Positions 15,194 through 23,786 are shown, numbered from the stretch's first letter. The stretch: 44,551 nt of DNA from an uncultured Methanobrevibacter sp. (GCF_900316895.1 NZ_ONER01000007.1:1-44551), one strand, 5' to 3'. Made by a program: numbers and translations. The notes: generated by a model from the letters alone, not told the origin.

Positions 15194-17176
15194 ATGAAAT
15201 ATGTTAAAGAGTTTGAAACACCTCCAAGAGTTACATTAAAAAGGAGTATTATAATATTCATTGGGAATGTATTGGGAATATATTTAATCAGTTTTTTCGG
15301 TCTGGGAGTGAACATAAGCGATTTTGACAATATAGCCTTATTGGTTATTTTCATTAGTATAATCAATGCAGTATTATGGCCCCTGTTAACCAAAATATTC
15401 CTGCCGTTTTTAGTTTTAACATTCGGTTTCGGATCACTGATTATGAATGGGATGCTGCTTGAATTTTTTGGACCGATGTTTGATATAAAAATTACAGGCT
15501 GGGCAATAATTCTGGCACCACTGGCAATGGCGATTGTCACAACACTGCTGTCTTCATTACTCACTATAGAGGACGACTCTTCATATTACCGGTCTGTTTT
15601 TAGAGACGCCAAAAGGAAACGAAAAGAGGAAGTCAAAAATTATCCGGGATTGATCATTGTTGAAATCGATGGATTGGCCTATGACGTGTTGAAAGAAGCT
15701 CTTGATAAAGATTTAATGCCTACAGTCAAATCAATGCTTGACGATGGGACACATACACTCAAAAAATGGGAAACCGACCTTTCTTCACAGACCGGTGCAA
15801 GCCAGGCAGGAATACTTCATGGAAACAATACTGACATCACCGCATTCAGATGGATTGAAAAGCCAAACAACAACCAGATGATGCAATGTTCAGGGGTAAG
15901 CAAAGTCAAAACACTGGAAGAAAGGATTTCTGATGGTGACGGATTGCTGGTGGATAACGGTGCAAGCAGATCCAATCTATTTTCAGGAGACACAGACAAT
16001 GTCATTTTCACATTCAGTAAAATATTAAACCTTAGAAAACTATACAACAGGGCATGGTATTCCGTTTTCTCAAATCCAAGTAATTTTGCACGTATCATAG
16101 CATTATTCTTAGCGGAAATGATTTTAGAGATAATATCTCAGATAAAGCATAGGGTTATGAATATCAAACCTAGAGTCAAACGTGGAATAATGTATATTGT
16201 GGTAAGAGCCGCAACAAATGTGTTCATGAGGGAAATAAACACCTCAACCCTTGTTGGTGACATGTTAATTGGAGATATTGACGTTGCATACTCAACATAT
16301 TTGGGCTATGATGAGATAGCGCATCACTCAGGAGTCCGTGACGAGGATTCATGGTTTGCGCTTAAGGGAATGGACAAGCAGATCAGGCGCCTGGTTAATG
16401 CAACAAAATACACTCCTAGAGATTATCAGTTCGTCATCCAATCTGACCACGGGCAGACAAATGGAGCCACATTCCTGCAAAGATACGGCGAATCCTTTGA
16501 GGATTTTGTTAAATCCCTACTTCCAAAAGACATGAAGATGTTTTCCAAAATGTCATCCAATGAAGACCACTATGCAGAATCATTCATTCCATTTACAAAA
16601 AACAATGACGATTTGATTGATGAAAAGGAAATGGAAGAATTGGGCGATTCTGAAGTTATTGTACTTGCATCAGGCAACCTTGCAATGATTTATCTGACCC
16701 AATGGAGCCACAGATTAACCTATGAAGAAATAAATGAGTTTCTCCCTGAACTGATTCCTGGAATCATAAACAATGAATACATCGGTTTCATTGTTGTCAA
16801 GTCCTCAGAACATGGAAATCTGGCAATCGGAAAGAATGGCACATACTATTTGGACAGCGATGAAATTGAGGGTGAAAATCCGCTTGAAGGCTTTGGTGAA
16901 AACATCGTAAGGCACATCAAAAGAAACGTATCCTTCACATACACACCGGACATTCTGGTCAACAGCTTCTATGATGCTGAAAATGATGAGGTATGCGCTT
17001 TTGAAGAACTGGTCGGAAGCCATGGAGGAGCAGGAGGAAGCCAATCAGAACCGTTTATCCTATACCCGTCAGATTGGGATATTGGCTGTGACGAAATTAT
17101 TGGTGCCGAGAATATCTACAGAATATTGAAAAGCAATCTGAAGAATCTAAAAGAAGGTGACACTTATGATAAGTGA
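15194..17176 (+). CDS. holin-like membrane domain fused to alkaline phosphatase-superfamily domain
   Basis: Residues about 18-125 hold four hydrophobic helices in the pattern of the phage holin family 4 / mycobacterial-type membrane domain. From about 150 a type I phosphodiesterase/nucleotide pyrophosphatase domain follows. Candidate metal and catalytic residues are D in VEIDGLAYDVL, the nucleophile in SSQTGASQAG, D and H in YLGYDEIAHHSG, DH in QSDHGQTNG and H in GSHGGAGG. This is the residue set of the alkaline phosphatase superfamily. The substrate could be a nucleotide, a phospholipid head group or a wall phosphodiester. The catalytic part probably sits at the membrane. A GTGATT Shine-Dalgarno overlaps the LOG stop codon. 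Confidence 0.8.
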   Translation: MKYVKEFETPPRVTLKRSIIIFIGNVLGIYLISFFGLGVNISDFDNIALLVIFISIINAVLWPLLTKIFLPFLVLTFGFGSLIMNGMLLEFFGPMFDIKITGWAIILAPLAMAIVTTLLSSLLTIEDDSSYYRSVFRDAKRKRKEEVKNYPGLIIVEIDGLAYDVLKEALDKDLMPTVKSMLDDGTHTLKKWETDLSSQTGASQAGILHGNNTDITAFRWIEKPNNNQMMQCSGVSKVKTLEERISDGDGLLVDNGASRSNLFSGDTDNVIFTFSKILNLRKLYNRAWYSVFSNPSNFARIIALFLAEMILEIISQIKHRVMNIKPRVKRGIMYIVVRAATNVFMREINTSTLVGDMLIGDIDVAYSTYLGYDEIAHHSGVRDEDSWFALKGMDKQIRRLVNATKYTPRDYQFVIQSDHGQTNGATFLQRYGESFEDFVKSLLPKDMKMFSKMSSNEDHYAESFIPFTKNNDDLIDEKEMEELGDSEVIVLASGNLAMIYLTQWSHRLTYEEINEFLPELIPGIINNEYIGFIVVKSSEHGNLAIGKNGTYYLDSDEIEGENPLEGFGENIVRHIKRNVSFTYTPDILVNSFYDAENDEVCAFEELVGSHGGAGGSQSEPFILYPSDWDIGCDEIIGAENIYRILKSNLKNLKEGDTYDK

Positions 17177-17819
17177 TGAAGACGTTTTGAAGATAGCCAA
17201 AAGAATTGAAGATGCAAACAATATTGACATTAAGCAAACAATCGAAAAGGCATCAACTGCAGGTTATCTTGGTGAAGAACACTTCTACTGTACCGTGATT
17301 GAAGAGGGAGGACTTACCCACATGGTGCCTGAAATTTTCGGCGACATCAACAAGTCCATGAAACTGGACAACCTGTACTTTGACATAATCTCCAAGGCGC
17401 TTGACCATGAAGGTATTTACATCTCTCTTGGATATTGTGCCACCAATCTAATTATCCCCGATGATAAATGTTCAGAAGTCATAGAATATGATGATTATGA
17501 CCTTGATGAAGACGAATACGAATATATGATGGAATATGGTCTGATTACCGCTGATGACATTAAAAAGTTCAAGGTTTATGCCGAGGAAGGGATTGCAGGC
17601 CATGAGAGAATGGAGGACGTTGGGCTCATCATCAACATCATTGACGGAGATTACAAGGCCTATTTTGCACTCCGATCAACTGACCAGTGCATGTCCAGCT
17701 TCAGAGTGCTCCCATTCACTGACAGGTATCCGAAAGAACATCCATTATCTATTATGAATCCAATCAACAAAATTTTGATAGAGATGATTGATAGAACACT
17801 TGTTTTAAAGAAAAATTAG
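17166..17819 (+). CDS. hypothetical protein, last gene of the LOG/phosphatase operon
   Basis: I cannot place this 217-residue protein in a family. It is acidic, with a DDYDLDEDEYEYMMEYG run at about residues 112-128, and has no membrane segment. Cysteines are few (FYCTV, GYCAT, DKCSE, DQCMS) and do not form CxxC pairs. The frame can be extended to 17157, but GGTGA lies at that point and the ATG at 17166 is five bases beyond it. The start overlaps the end of the phosphatase gene by 11 bases, so translation is likely coupled and a functional link to that enzyme is plausible. Confidence 0.6.
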   Translation: MISDEDVLKIAKRIEDANNIDIKQTIEKASTAGYLGEEHFYCTVIEEGGLTHMVPEIFGDINKSMKLDNLYFDIISKALDHEGIYISLGYCATNLIIPDDKCSEVIEYDDYDLDEDEYEYMMEYGLITADDIKKFKVYAEEGIAGHERMEDVGLIINIIDGDYKAYFALRSTDQCMSSFRVLPFTDRYPKEHPLSIMNPINKILIEMIDRTLVLKKN

Positions 17820-17831
17820 ATATCTCATGAA

Positions 17832-18473
17832 TTATTCGATTATTCTTTCAATATATGAATCAAAAAGGCCTTTCAAAACCTTTACAATAGGTCCGATGAT
17901 TATGGCTGAAATTATTGTGCCTTCACGAACGCCTGCAAGGTAACCCAGGAATATAATGGATAATGCGGCAGCCAATATAACCATTGATGAGTCAACAAAT
18001 GGCTTTACATATGAAAACTCCTTTTTTAAGACCTTTGAAATGGCAACAATCACTCCATCAGCTGGAAGATAGACGATTTCAGTTTGGATTTCAAGTAAAA
18101 CTCCAAATGCCACTACAACACAGCTGAACAGCAGCAATATCATTTGACTAATGTATCCGACAGGATTAATTCCATTTACCAGAATCATGGAAAAGTCAAC
18201 AAAAACCGAAAAGATTGTTCCAATTACCAGTTGCAGGTATTGCCTTTTTTCAAAGTCTCCCCTAAGCAGCACAACCTGAATCAGAATGAAAATAATGGTG
18301 AATACAAACATTACCTCTCCAACGCTCAGCCTAACAATCAGACTGGAAACGTAAGGAAGACATATCAATGGAGAAGTCCCCAAGTTGGCCTTGATTGATA
18401 GTGAAGCACCCAATGATATAATGAATAATGAAAGTAGATATATCAGATACCTGCTGATTTTTTTCAATTCCAT
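17832..18473 (-). CDS. YczE/YyaS/YitT family integral membrane protein
   Basis: The 213-residue protein has about five to six membrane helices. The first region, LGASLSIKANLGTSPLICLPY, has the conserved small-residue pattern (G-x-x-L-x-x-x-A-x-L-G-x-x-P) of the YczE/YitT group. Later GVLLEIQTEIVYLPADGVIVAISK repeats the theme, which suggests an internal duplication. No enzymatic motif is present and the family has no firm function; transport or regulation of small molecules has been proposed. It is convergent with the operon at 14096-17819, with only 12 bases between stops. Monocistronic judging from the 82-base AT-rich gap to the HEAT gene. Confidence 0.75.
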   Translation of the reverse strand: MELKKISRYLIYLLSLFIISLGASLSIKANLGTSPLICLPYVSSLIVRLSVGEVMFVFTIIFILIQVVLLRGDFEKRQYLQLVIGTIFSVFVDFSMILVNGINPVGYISQMILLLFSCVVVAFGVLLEIQTEIVYLPADGVIVAISKVLKKEFSYVKPFVDSSMVILAAALSIIFLGYLAGVREGTIISAIIIGPIVKVLKGLFDSYIERIIE

Positions 18474-18555
18474 AATTAAGATTATACACTATCAATTAAA
18501 AAAATATTGTGGCTATTAAAAATTTGTAAAAAGAAAAAAAAGTTAAGAAATAGGA

Positions 18556-19020
18556 TTATTTCTTAATTGAGTTTATAGCGCTTTGTGCACCTTGTCTTAC
18601 AAAGCCGCTTTCATCATCAAGCAATTTTTCAAGTTCAGGAATTGCCTTTTCATCACCTATGTTTCCAAGAGCCCATGCAGCCGCTCCCCTTACTTTCCAA
18701 TCATCATCGTTTAATGTTTCAATTAAAGGATCTACAGCAGCTTCGCCCATACGTGAGAGTGAGGTTGATGCTTCCCTCCTAACTAATTTGTTGTTGTCTT
18801 TTAAAGTTTCGACTAATGCAGGAATTGCTTTAGGGTCGCCGATTGCTCCTAATAGAGTAGCTGCATTTAATCTGATTTGTTTTTTTCTGCTAGATAAAGC
18901 ATCAATTAATGGGTCAACTGCTTCATCAGCTCTTAATTCCAATTCTCCAACAGCATCTTCAACAACAAAGTCATCTTTATCGTTCAATAATTCAATTAAT
19001 TCATCGATACTTCTTTCCAT
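18556..19020 (-). CDS. HEAT-repeat protein (PBS-lyase type)
   Basis: Nearly the whole 154-residue protein consists of about five ~31-residue HEAT repeats. Typical units read VDPLIDALSSRKKQIRLNAATLLGAIGDPKAIPALVETL and AVDPLIETLNDDDWKVRGAAAWALGNIGDEKAIPEL. Such repeats make a curved helical scaffold for protein binding, and are frequent in methanogens. There is no lyase or other catalytic domain. A TATA box (ATATATAAATG on the minus strand, about 19078-19088) lies upstream, with GAGGG before the ATG. The partner protein is unknown. It is divergent from the dehydrogenase gene and shares its regulatory spacer. Confidence 0.85.
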   Translation of the reverse strand: MERSIDELIELLNDKDDFVVEDAVGELELRADEAVDPLIDALSSRKKQIRLNAATLLGAIGDPKAIPALVETLKDNNKLVRREASTSLSRMGEAAVDPLIETLNDDDWKVRGAAAWALGNIGDEKAIPELEKLLDDESGFVRQGAQSAINSIKK

Positions 19021-19105
19021 TTTAATCCCTCTTTTAAATTAAAGGCGTTTAACTACTATTACTATGTAATTAATATCATTTATATATCGGGTAGTATAAA
19101 AGTAT

Positions 19106-19175
19106 TTCGATAACATACGAACAAAATTAAAATTATATAATATGACATCAATATTATTAATATACGAACAAAATT
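19106..19175 (+). promoter_or_regulatory. repeat-bearing promoter of the LeuB/AksF-like gene
   Basis: A TATA box, TTATATAA, lies at 19133-19140. The 14-bp sequence ATACGAACAAAATT occurs twice, at 19115-19128 and 19162-19175, 47 bp apart. The first copy sits just upstream of the TATA box and the second lies over the expected transcription start near 19162. The upstream copy is also the right half of TTCG-N8-CGAA (19106-19121). The arrangement resembles an operator pair for a DNA-binding regulator; the regulator is not identified. Confidence 0.5.
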
Positions 19176-19190
19176 GTTTTAAGTGAAATA

Positions 19191-20180
19191 ATGTATAATA
19201 TTGCAATAATTAGTGGAGATGGAATAGGGCAGGAAGTAATGGACTCCTGCGAGTATTTGCTCGATAAACTAAACATAGAATTTAGTTTTGACTATGGTGA
19301 GGCAGGTTTTGATTGTTTTAATAAAAATGGAACCACATTACCTGAAGAAACTGTCAGAATAGCAAACAAAAGTGATGCAGTACTGTTTGGAGCATCAACC
19401 TCAACACCAGGTCAGCCTAGTCCAATTATTAACTTAAGAAAAGCCCTTAATGTATATGCAAACATCAGACCCATAAAATCATACAGGGGAGTAAACTGCA
19501 TTCGTGACGATATTGATTTTGTAATAGTTAGGGAAAACACCGAAGGGCTTTATTCACAAGTGGAATACGGTGACGAAGAAAAGATGATTGCAGAAAGACA
19601 TATTACCAGAAGAGCATCAGAAAGAATTTCAAAAGCTGCATTCAACCTCTGCATCAAACGGGAAGAAAGCAAAGTGACCTGTGTCCACAAAAGCAATGTC
19701 TTAAAAAAGACAGATGGTGTTTTTAAAGAGTCATTCTATAAGATAGCTAATGATTATCCACAAATCAAAACTGAAGATTACTATGTCGATGCTATGGCGA
19801 TGTATCTGGTTACACAGCCACAGAATTTTGACGTTATTGTTTCAAGCAACCTTTTTGGAGACATATTATCCGATGAAAGCGCAGGACTCGTAGGAGGACT
19901 TGGTCTTGCACCATCCGGAAATATAGGAGATCATAACGGATTGTTTGAACCTGTACACGGTTCAGCACCTGACATTGCAGGAAAATACATTGCAAACCCA
20001 TGTTCAATGATATTGTCCGCTTCAATGATGCTCGACTATTTGGGCGAATGGGAAGCATCAAATGACATCAAACAGGCAGTCGAAAAGGTAATGGCGGACT
20101 GTAAAATCAGGACTCCCGATCTTGGAGGGGACGCCTCAACCATGGATGTGACCAAGGCTATTGTAAGGGAGTTAATTTAG
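19191..20180 (+). CDS. isocitrate/isopropylmalate dehydrogenase family (LeuB or AksF)
   Basis: The 329-residue enzyme belongs to the beta-decarboxylating dehydrogenases. It shows IISGDGIGQEVM at the start, SPIINLRKALNVYANIRP (about 76-93), RENTEGLY (about 113-120), and SNLFGDILSDESAG with the metal-binding aspartates. GLAPSGNIG and EPVHGSAPDIAGK follow. SPII-LRK is closer to my memory of archaeal homoisocitrate dehydrogenase AksF (coenzyme B pathway) than to LeuB, which would make leucine precursors. The two cannot be separated by eye. The next gene begins at the very next base after its stop, so they are coupled. Repeats in the promoter suggest regulation. Confidence 0.88.
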   Translation: MYNIAIISGDGIGQEVMDSCEYLLDKLNIEFSFDYGEAGFDCFNKNGTTLPEETVRIANKSDAVLFGASTSTPGQPSPIINLRKALNVYANIRPIKSYRGVNCIRDDIDFVIVRENTEGLYSQVEYGDEEKMIAERHITRRASERISKAAFNLCIKREESKVTCVHKSNVLKKTDGVFKESFYKIANDYPQIKTEDYYVDAMAMYLVTQPQNFDVIVSSNLFGDILSDESAGLVGGLGLAPSGNIGDHNGLFEPVHGSAPDIAGKYIANPCSMILSASMMLDYLGEWEASNDIKQAVEKVMADCKIRTPDLGGDASTMDVTKAIVRELI

Positions 20181-21650
20181 ATGCTGAACATTACTACTTT
20201 TTTAGACGCAAACTCAAAAAGATTGGATAAGAATGTCCTGTACAATCCTACAACAGGAAACAAATACAATTCCGGCGAAATATTATCTATCATCTCTGGA
20301 ATCGGACGTGAACTGAAAGATTTAGGAATTGCTAAGGGCGATAGAGTATTAATTTATTTAAACAATTCTGAAGAGTATTTATTTTCATTATTTGCAATCT
20401 GGAGAATCGGTGCAATAGCCATACCTGGAAACAGGATTTTTACCGCAAATGAACTGGAATACATTGTAGGCGACTCCAGGGCAAAGCTGATGATTACCGA
20501 TGATGATGCCAAGGACTTGATTGACATTGAGACCTATGTCCCAAAAGACATTTCCAAATTTAAAGACAGCGATGTTTTGGAAGCGGAAAATACTGATTGG
20601 GATGATTTATGTCAGCTCCAATATACCTCCGGAACTACAGGTAAGCCAAAAGGAGCCATGCTGACACATGGAAATTATTTCACTGCAATTCACAACGAAT
20701 GTGACGTATTGACCTTAAAGCAGGATGACGTTTATTTGGGAATCTATCCGATGGCACACGTGGGCCTTTCCTGGTCAATTTCAGCATTAAGATCTGCGGC
20801 CTATTACATTCTAATGGAACAGTTCAACATTGATGAATATCTGGAATTGTGCCAAAAAGAAAAGGTTACAGTCCTGACAGGAATGCCTCCGGTAATACAT
20901 TCACTGACCACTATGGACAGGCGTGAAGAGCTTAAAACCGTCAGGGAGATTGTCTCAGGCGGAGGACCATTGCATAAAAAGATATGGAAGGATTTCCACG
21001 AAACCTATGCAATACCAATCATTAACGCCTATGGATTATCCGAAACAATCGTGATTGGAACCGGCACAGTCATCAGGCCTGAAGACTACCGTGAAGCTGA
21101 CAGATTTGAAAGTGTTGGCCATCCGGTTTGCTTTTCAGAAGTCAAAATCGTTGATGAAGACGATTCCTCCAAAATTCTGCCGCAATATGAACAGGGGGAA
21201 ATTGCCCTTAGAGGACCTGCTGTTGCAAAAGGATACTGGGGAAATGAAGAAAAAACCAAAGCATCATTTTTAGAAGACGGATGGTTCCTGACAGGAGATA
21301 TCGGATATCTCGATGAGGACAACCGCCTTTTCATTACAGACCGCAAAAAGGACATGATTGTAATGAGCGGATGGAAAATCTATCCAACAGAAGTAGAGGA
21401 AGTTTTGATTAAATATCCTGAAGTCAAAGAAATTGCTATTTTCAGTATAAATGACTGCCACAGGGGAGAAATACCTGTTGCAGCAGTTGTCTGGGAAAAT
21501 GAATCCGATGACGATGGTTTGATTGCTTTTGCCCGTGAAAACCTGTCAAGATATAAGGTTCCAAGAAAAATATTTCCGCTTGATGAGCTTCCAAGAGTAA
21601 ACGGCTGGAAACTGCTCAGAAGAGAATTGCGGGAAATGTTTAAGGACTAA
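20181..21650 (+). CDS. AMP-forming acyl-CoA synthetase family protein
   Basis: This is a class I adenylate-forming enzyme: YTSGTTGKPKG (about 148-158) is the P-loop-like A3 motif, NAYGLSETIV the A5 motif, and GWFLTGDIGYLDEDNRLFITDRKKDMI the A7-A8 hinge. The C-terminal catalytic lysine is in NGWKLLRRELR. It would activate a carboxylic acid with ATP and pass it to CoA. At 489 residues it is on the short side, with little sequence between about 100 and 140, where relatives carry more. Its ATG immediately follows the dehydrogenase stop. That coupling hints at an acid derived from the 2-oxoacid chain-extension pathway as substrate, but this is conjecture. Confidence 0.88.
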   Translation: MLNITTFLDANSKRLDKNVLYNPTTGNKYNSGEILSIISGIGRELKDLGIAKGDRVLIYLNNSEEYLFSLFAIWRIGAIAIPGNRIFTANELEYIVGDSRAKLMITDDDAKDLIDIETYVPKDISKFKDSDVLEAENTDWDDLCQLQYTSGTTGKPKGAMLTHGNYFTAIHNECDVLTLKQDDVYLGIYPMAHVGLSWSISALRSAAYYILMEQFNIDEYLELCQKEKVTVLTGMPPVIHSLTTMDRREELKTVREIVSGGGPLHKKIWKDFHETYAIPIINAYGLSETIVIGTGTVIRPEDYREADRFESVGHPVCFSEVKIVDEDDSSKILPQYEQGEIALRGPAVAKGYWGNEEKTKASFLEDGWFLTGDIGYLDEDNRLFITDRKKDMIVMSGWKIYPTEVEEVLIKYPEVKEIAIFSINDCHRGEIPVAAVVWENESDDDGLIAFARENLSRYKVPRKIFPLDELPRVNGWKLLRRELREMFKD

Positions 21651-21688
21651 AAATAAGTTTTTAAAAAAAAGAAGTGAAATAACCATGA

Positions 21689-22552
21689 TTATTTAAAAAT
21701 CATGGTTCCGATGCCTTCATCAGTGAATATCTCTAAAAGCAATGAGTGTTTTTTACGTCCATCAATGATGTGGCATGATTTGACGCCACCTTCAATAGCC
21801 TGTACGCAGGTCTCTATTTTTGGAATCATTCCACCTGAAATAACACCATCTTCAATCAATTTAGGAACTTCTGAAATTCTGATTTTTTGAATTAATGAAT
21901 CCGGATCGGAAGGGTCCCTTAAAACACCTGGAACATCGGTTAAAATAATCAGTTTTTCAGCACCGACTGCGCTTGCAACTTCACCCGCAGCGGTATCTGC
22001 ATTGAGGTTTAAGCTGGTTCCATCTTTTGCAATTCCAACCGGAGAAATTACCGGAATATAATCGTTGTCCAGGAACATGTCAAGCAATTCAGTGTTTATG
22101 CAGTCAACTTCACCGACAAGGCCCAAATCAACAAGTTCCTCATCAATCTTTTTGGCTTCAGTTTTATGAGCAAAAATCAAGCTTGAATCCTTTCCGGACA
22201 AACTTATTGCATCACCGTCATGCTTGATGAGTTCTGATACGATTTCAGTTGAGATTTTACCGACCAGCACCATTTCAATGATTTCCATGGTCTCCTCATC
22301 AGTCACCCTTAAACCCTTGATGAATTTGGATTCCTTACCTAACTTTTCCATTGATCTTGAGATTTCAGGACCTCCACCGTGTACAATCAACGGTTTCATT
22401 CCAACATATTTGAGCAATACTGTATCACGAGCTGTGGAGGACTTTGCTTCATCATCCACCATCGCATGTCCACCATACTTGATTAATATTTTTTCACCAT
22501 GAAACTTTTTGATATATGGTAAAGCTTCAATTAAAACATCTATATCTTTCAT
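21689..22552 (-). CDS. argB: acetylglutamate kinase
   Basis: The 287-residue protein phosphorylates N-acetylglutamate in the second step of arginine synthesis. It has the amino-acid kinase fold with KYGGHAM (about 24-30), the glycine loop VHGGGPEIS (about 57-65), NLNADTAAGEVASAVGAEKLIILTDVPGVL in the nucleotide-binding half, and GGMIPKIETCVQAIEGG near the end. Length and motifs are standard. argJ lies at 32524-33672, so the arginine genes are in the same region but not one operon. It is convergent with the acyl-CoA synthetase gene; the 38-base gap contains T-tracts on both sides fit for termination. Confidence 0.95.
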   Translation of the reverse strand: MKDIDVLIEALPYIKKFHGEKILIKYGGHAMVDDEAKSSTARDTVLLKYVGMKPLIVHGGGPEISRSMEKLGKESKFIKGLRVTDEETMEIIEMVLVGKISTEIVSELIKHDGDAISLSGKDSSLIFAHKTEAKKIDEELVDLGLVGEVDCINTELLDMFLDNDYIPVISPVGIAKDGTSLNLNADTAAGEVASAVGAEKLIILTDVPGVLRDPSDPDSLIQKIRISEVPKLIEDGVISGGMIPKIETCVQAIEGGVKSCHIIDGRKKHSLLLEIFTDEGIGTMIFK

Positions 22553-22653
22553 CTAATCACTACTATTTAATATTTAATTTAATTATTAATAAGCTTAAAG
22601 TTAAAGATTAGTTACACTATCATTTAAATGTTTTGAAAATTATATGAAATATT

Positions 22654-23331
22654 ATGTCTGAGATGAATGAACTTAAAGAATACTTGATAAAGGCAGGTGC
22701 AAGCAAAGTCGGTTTTGCTGATGTGAATGGTCTGGCCAGCCAATTCATCGATTTTCCAAATGGAATAAGCCTTGTTTTGAAAATTCCAAAAGAGACCATA
22801 CAGTTAGTCAAAGAAGAGGAGTATGAAAAGTACTGGAAGGCATTCCACCGAGAAATAGGGAAACTGACAAAAATTTCCCACAAGGGCGAGAGATACATCA
22901 AAAACCTCGGATATGATGCATTTGCTCTCACAATGAAACGGAATGAGTGCGACATGGAAAAATTGCTAAGCATCCTCCCATACAAGACAATTGCCACCAA
23001 AGCAGGCCTTGGATGGATTGGAAGATCCGCATTATTCGTGACCCCTGAATACGGCTCAGCAGTCGCTCTTGGAGGAATACTGACTGACATGCCTTTGGAA
23101 TTCGGCACACCAATTACGGATTCGGAGTGCGATGACTGCACAAACTGTCAGGATGCCTGTCCGGTTGATGCGATAAACCCTCAAAAATGGAATGACCGAT
23201 TGAACCGTTCAGACATTATCGATATTGAAGCCTGCGGAGAATACATCATCGGACAATATAAAGTGGGGCTTGGCTGTACAAAATGCATGAGCGAGTGTAA
23301 GCTAACTCAAGAGTATCTAAAAAAAGAATAA
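22654..23331 (+). CDS. QueG-like double [4Fe-4S] protein, short form
   Basis: The 225-residue protein resembles epoxyqueuosine reductase (QueG). It has a DUF1730-like N-terminal region with KTIATKAGLGWIGRSALFVTPEYGS and then a bacterial-ferredoxin-like module. The first cluster motif is CDDCTNCQDACPVDAI (about 156-171), and the second set is in EACGEYI plus GLGCTKCMSEC. QueG enzymes are about 310-380 residues with a HEAT-like tail that is absent here, so this may be a different reductase with the same core. Archaea use archaeosine rather than queuosine, which also argues against a plain QueG role. A TTTAAATG box at about 22625 lies 25-30 bases before the ATG, suggesting a near-leaderless transcript. 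Confidence 0.75.
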   Translation: MSEMNELKEYLIKAGASKVGFADVNGLASQFIDFPNGISLVLKIPKETIQLVKEEEYEKYWKAFHREIGKLTKISHKGERYIKNLGYDAFALTMKRNECDMEKLLSILPYKTIATKAGLGWIGRSALFVTPEYGSAVALGGILTDMPLEFGTPITDSECDDCTNCQDACPVDAINPQKWNDRLNRSDIIDIEACGEYIIGQYKVGLGCTKCMSECKLTQEYLKKE

Positions 23332-23348
23332 GGAGTTTAATGGAACTC

Positions 23349-23597
23349 CTATAATCCACATTTGAATTTAAATCTGTATTCCTGGTTTACTATTTCCATT
23401 CCAATGAAGGAACCTTTTAAAATGTCAGCGACTTTTTGCAAGTCTTCTGCTGTTATTGCTTTACCGTTTGCCAATGGAGAGAAAAATGTAATCTCATCAT
23501 CGGTTATAAGGTAGTTTAAAAGTTTTGTGTCTTCTTTTTGGTATTTTTCAACAATAGCTAAAATTTCTTCTTCTACAGATTTGTCAAGGTTTGTCAT
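23349..23597 (-). CDS. small hypothetical protein (82 aa)
   Basis: The protein is acidic in its first half (VEEEILAIVEKYQKEDTKL) and looks like a small alpha/beta fold, with strands LLNYLITDDEITFFSP and IGMEIVNQEYRFKFKC. One cysteine near the C-terminus is the only one. No family was recognised. The ATG follows GGTGAT with four bases between, which supports it as a real gene. A TATA-like TTTAAATA lies at about 23631-23640, and the TTTAGGCATACCTAAA palindrome is about 12 bases further upstream. The gene therefore shares a putative metal-responsive control region with the divergent 19-residue ORF. Confidence 0.6.
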   Translation of the reverse strand: MTNLDKSVEEEILAIVEKYQKEDTKLLNYLITDDEITFFSPLANGKAITAEDLQKVADILKGSFIGMEIVNQEYRFKFKCGL

Positions 23598-23652
23598 AAT
23601 ATCACCTTTAATTTTAATTAATCTAATTAGTATTTAAACTTTTCTTAAAAAA

Positions 23653-23668
23653 TTTAGGCATACCTAAA
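23653..23668. promoter_or_regulatory. DtxR/IdeR-type palindrome between divergent promoters
   Basis: TTTAGGCATACCTAAA is a perfect 6+4+6 inverted repeat whose TTAGG...CCTAA arms match the core of operators used by DtxR/IdeR-type iron- or manganese-sensing repressors. It directly abuts a TATA box on the plus strand (TTTATATG at 23671-23678), covering the BRE position. It also lies about 12-20 bases upstream of the minus-strand promoter. A bound repressor would block the plus-strand promoter outright. No DtxR-family gene is in the window. Confidence 0.6.
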
Positions 23669-23726
23669 TATTTATATGTAATGAATACCATACTAATTAA
23701 CAAGAACCAAAACAAGGAGGTAAAAC

Positions 23727-23786
23727 ATGATCATTGGGATTGAAAACCTAAAAGAAAAACAAAAAGAAAAAGAAGAATCCGAATAA
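23727..23786 (+). CDS. 19-residue miniprotein ORF with strong ribosome-binding site
   Basis: The reading frame encodes MIIGIENLKEKQKEKEESE and then stops. AGGAGGT (23715-23721) lies five bases before the ATG, the best Shine-Dalgarno in the region. A TATA box at 23671-23678 predicts a start of transcription near 23700. Promoter, ribosome site and short frame are consistently placed, so a translated peptide or regulatory leader is plausible. The peptide has a short hydrophobic start and a highly charged K/E tail, with no cysteine. No longer frame follows in the 171 bases before the next gene on the other strand, so it is not a leader for a visible plus-strand gene. Confidence 0.45.
   Translation: MIIGIENLKEKQKEKEESE

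Noticed and set aside
15178..15564. A 128-residue minus-strand ORF at the start of the holin/phosphatase gene
   Set aside because: It is antisense to the membrane-helix region; the serine/isoleucine-rich product is typical of such shadows.
22620..23141. A 173-residue minus-strand ORF opposite the QueG-like gene
   Set aside because: It is the reverse-frame shadow of a gene with clear cysteine-cluster motifs, and it has no start signal of its own.
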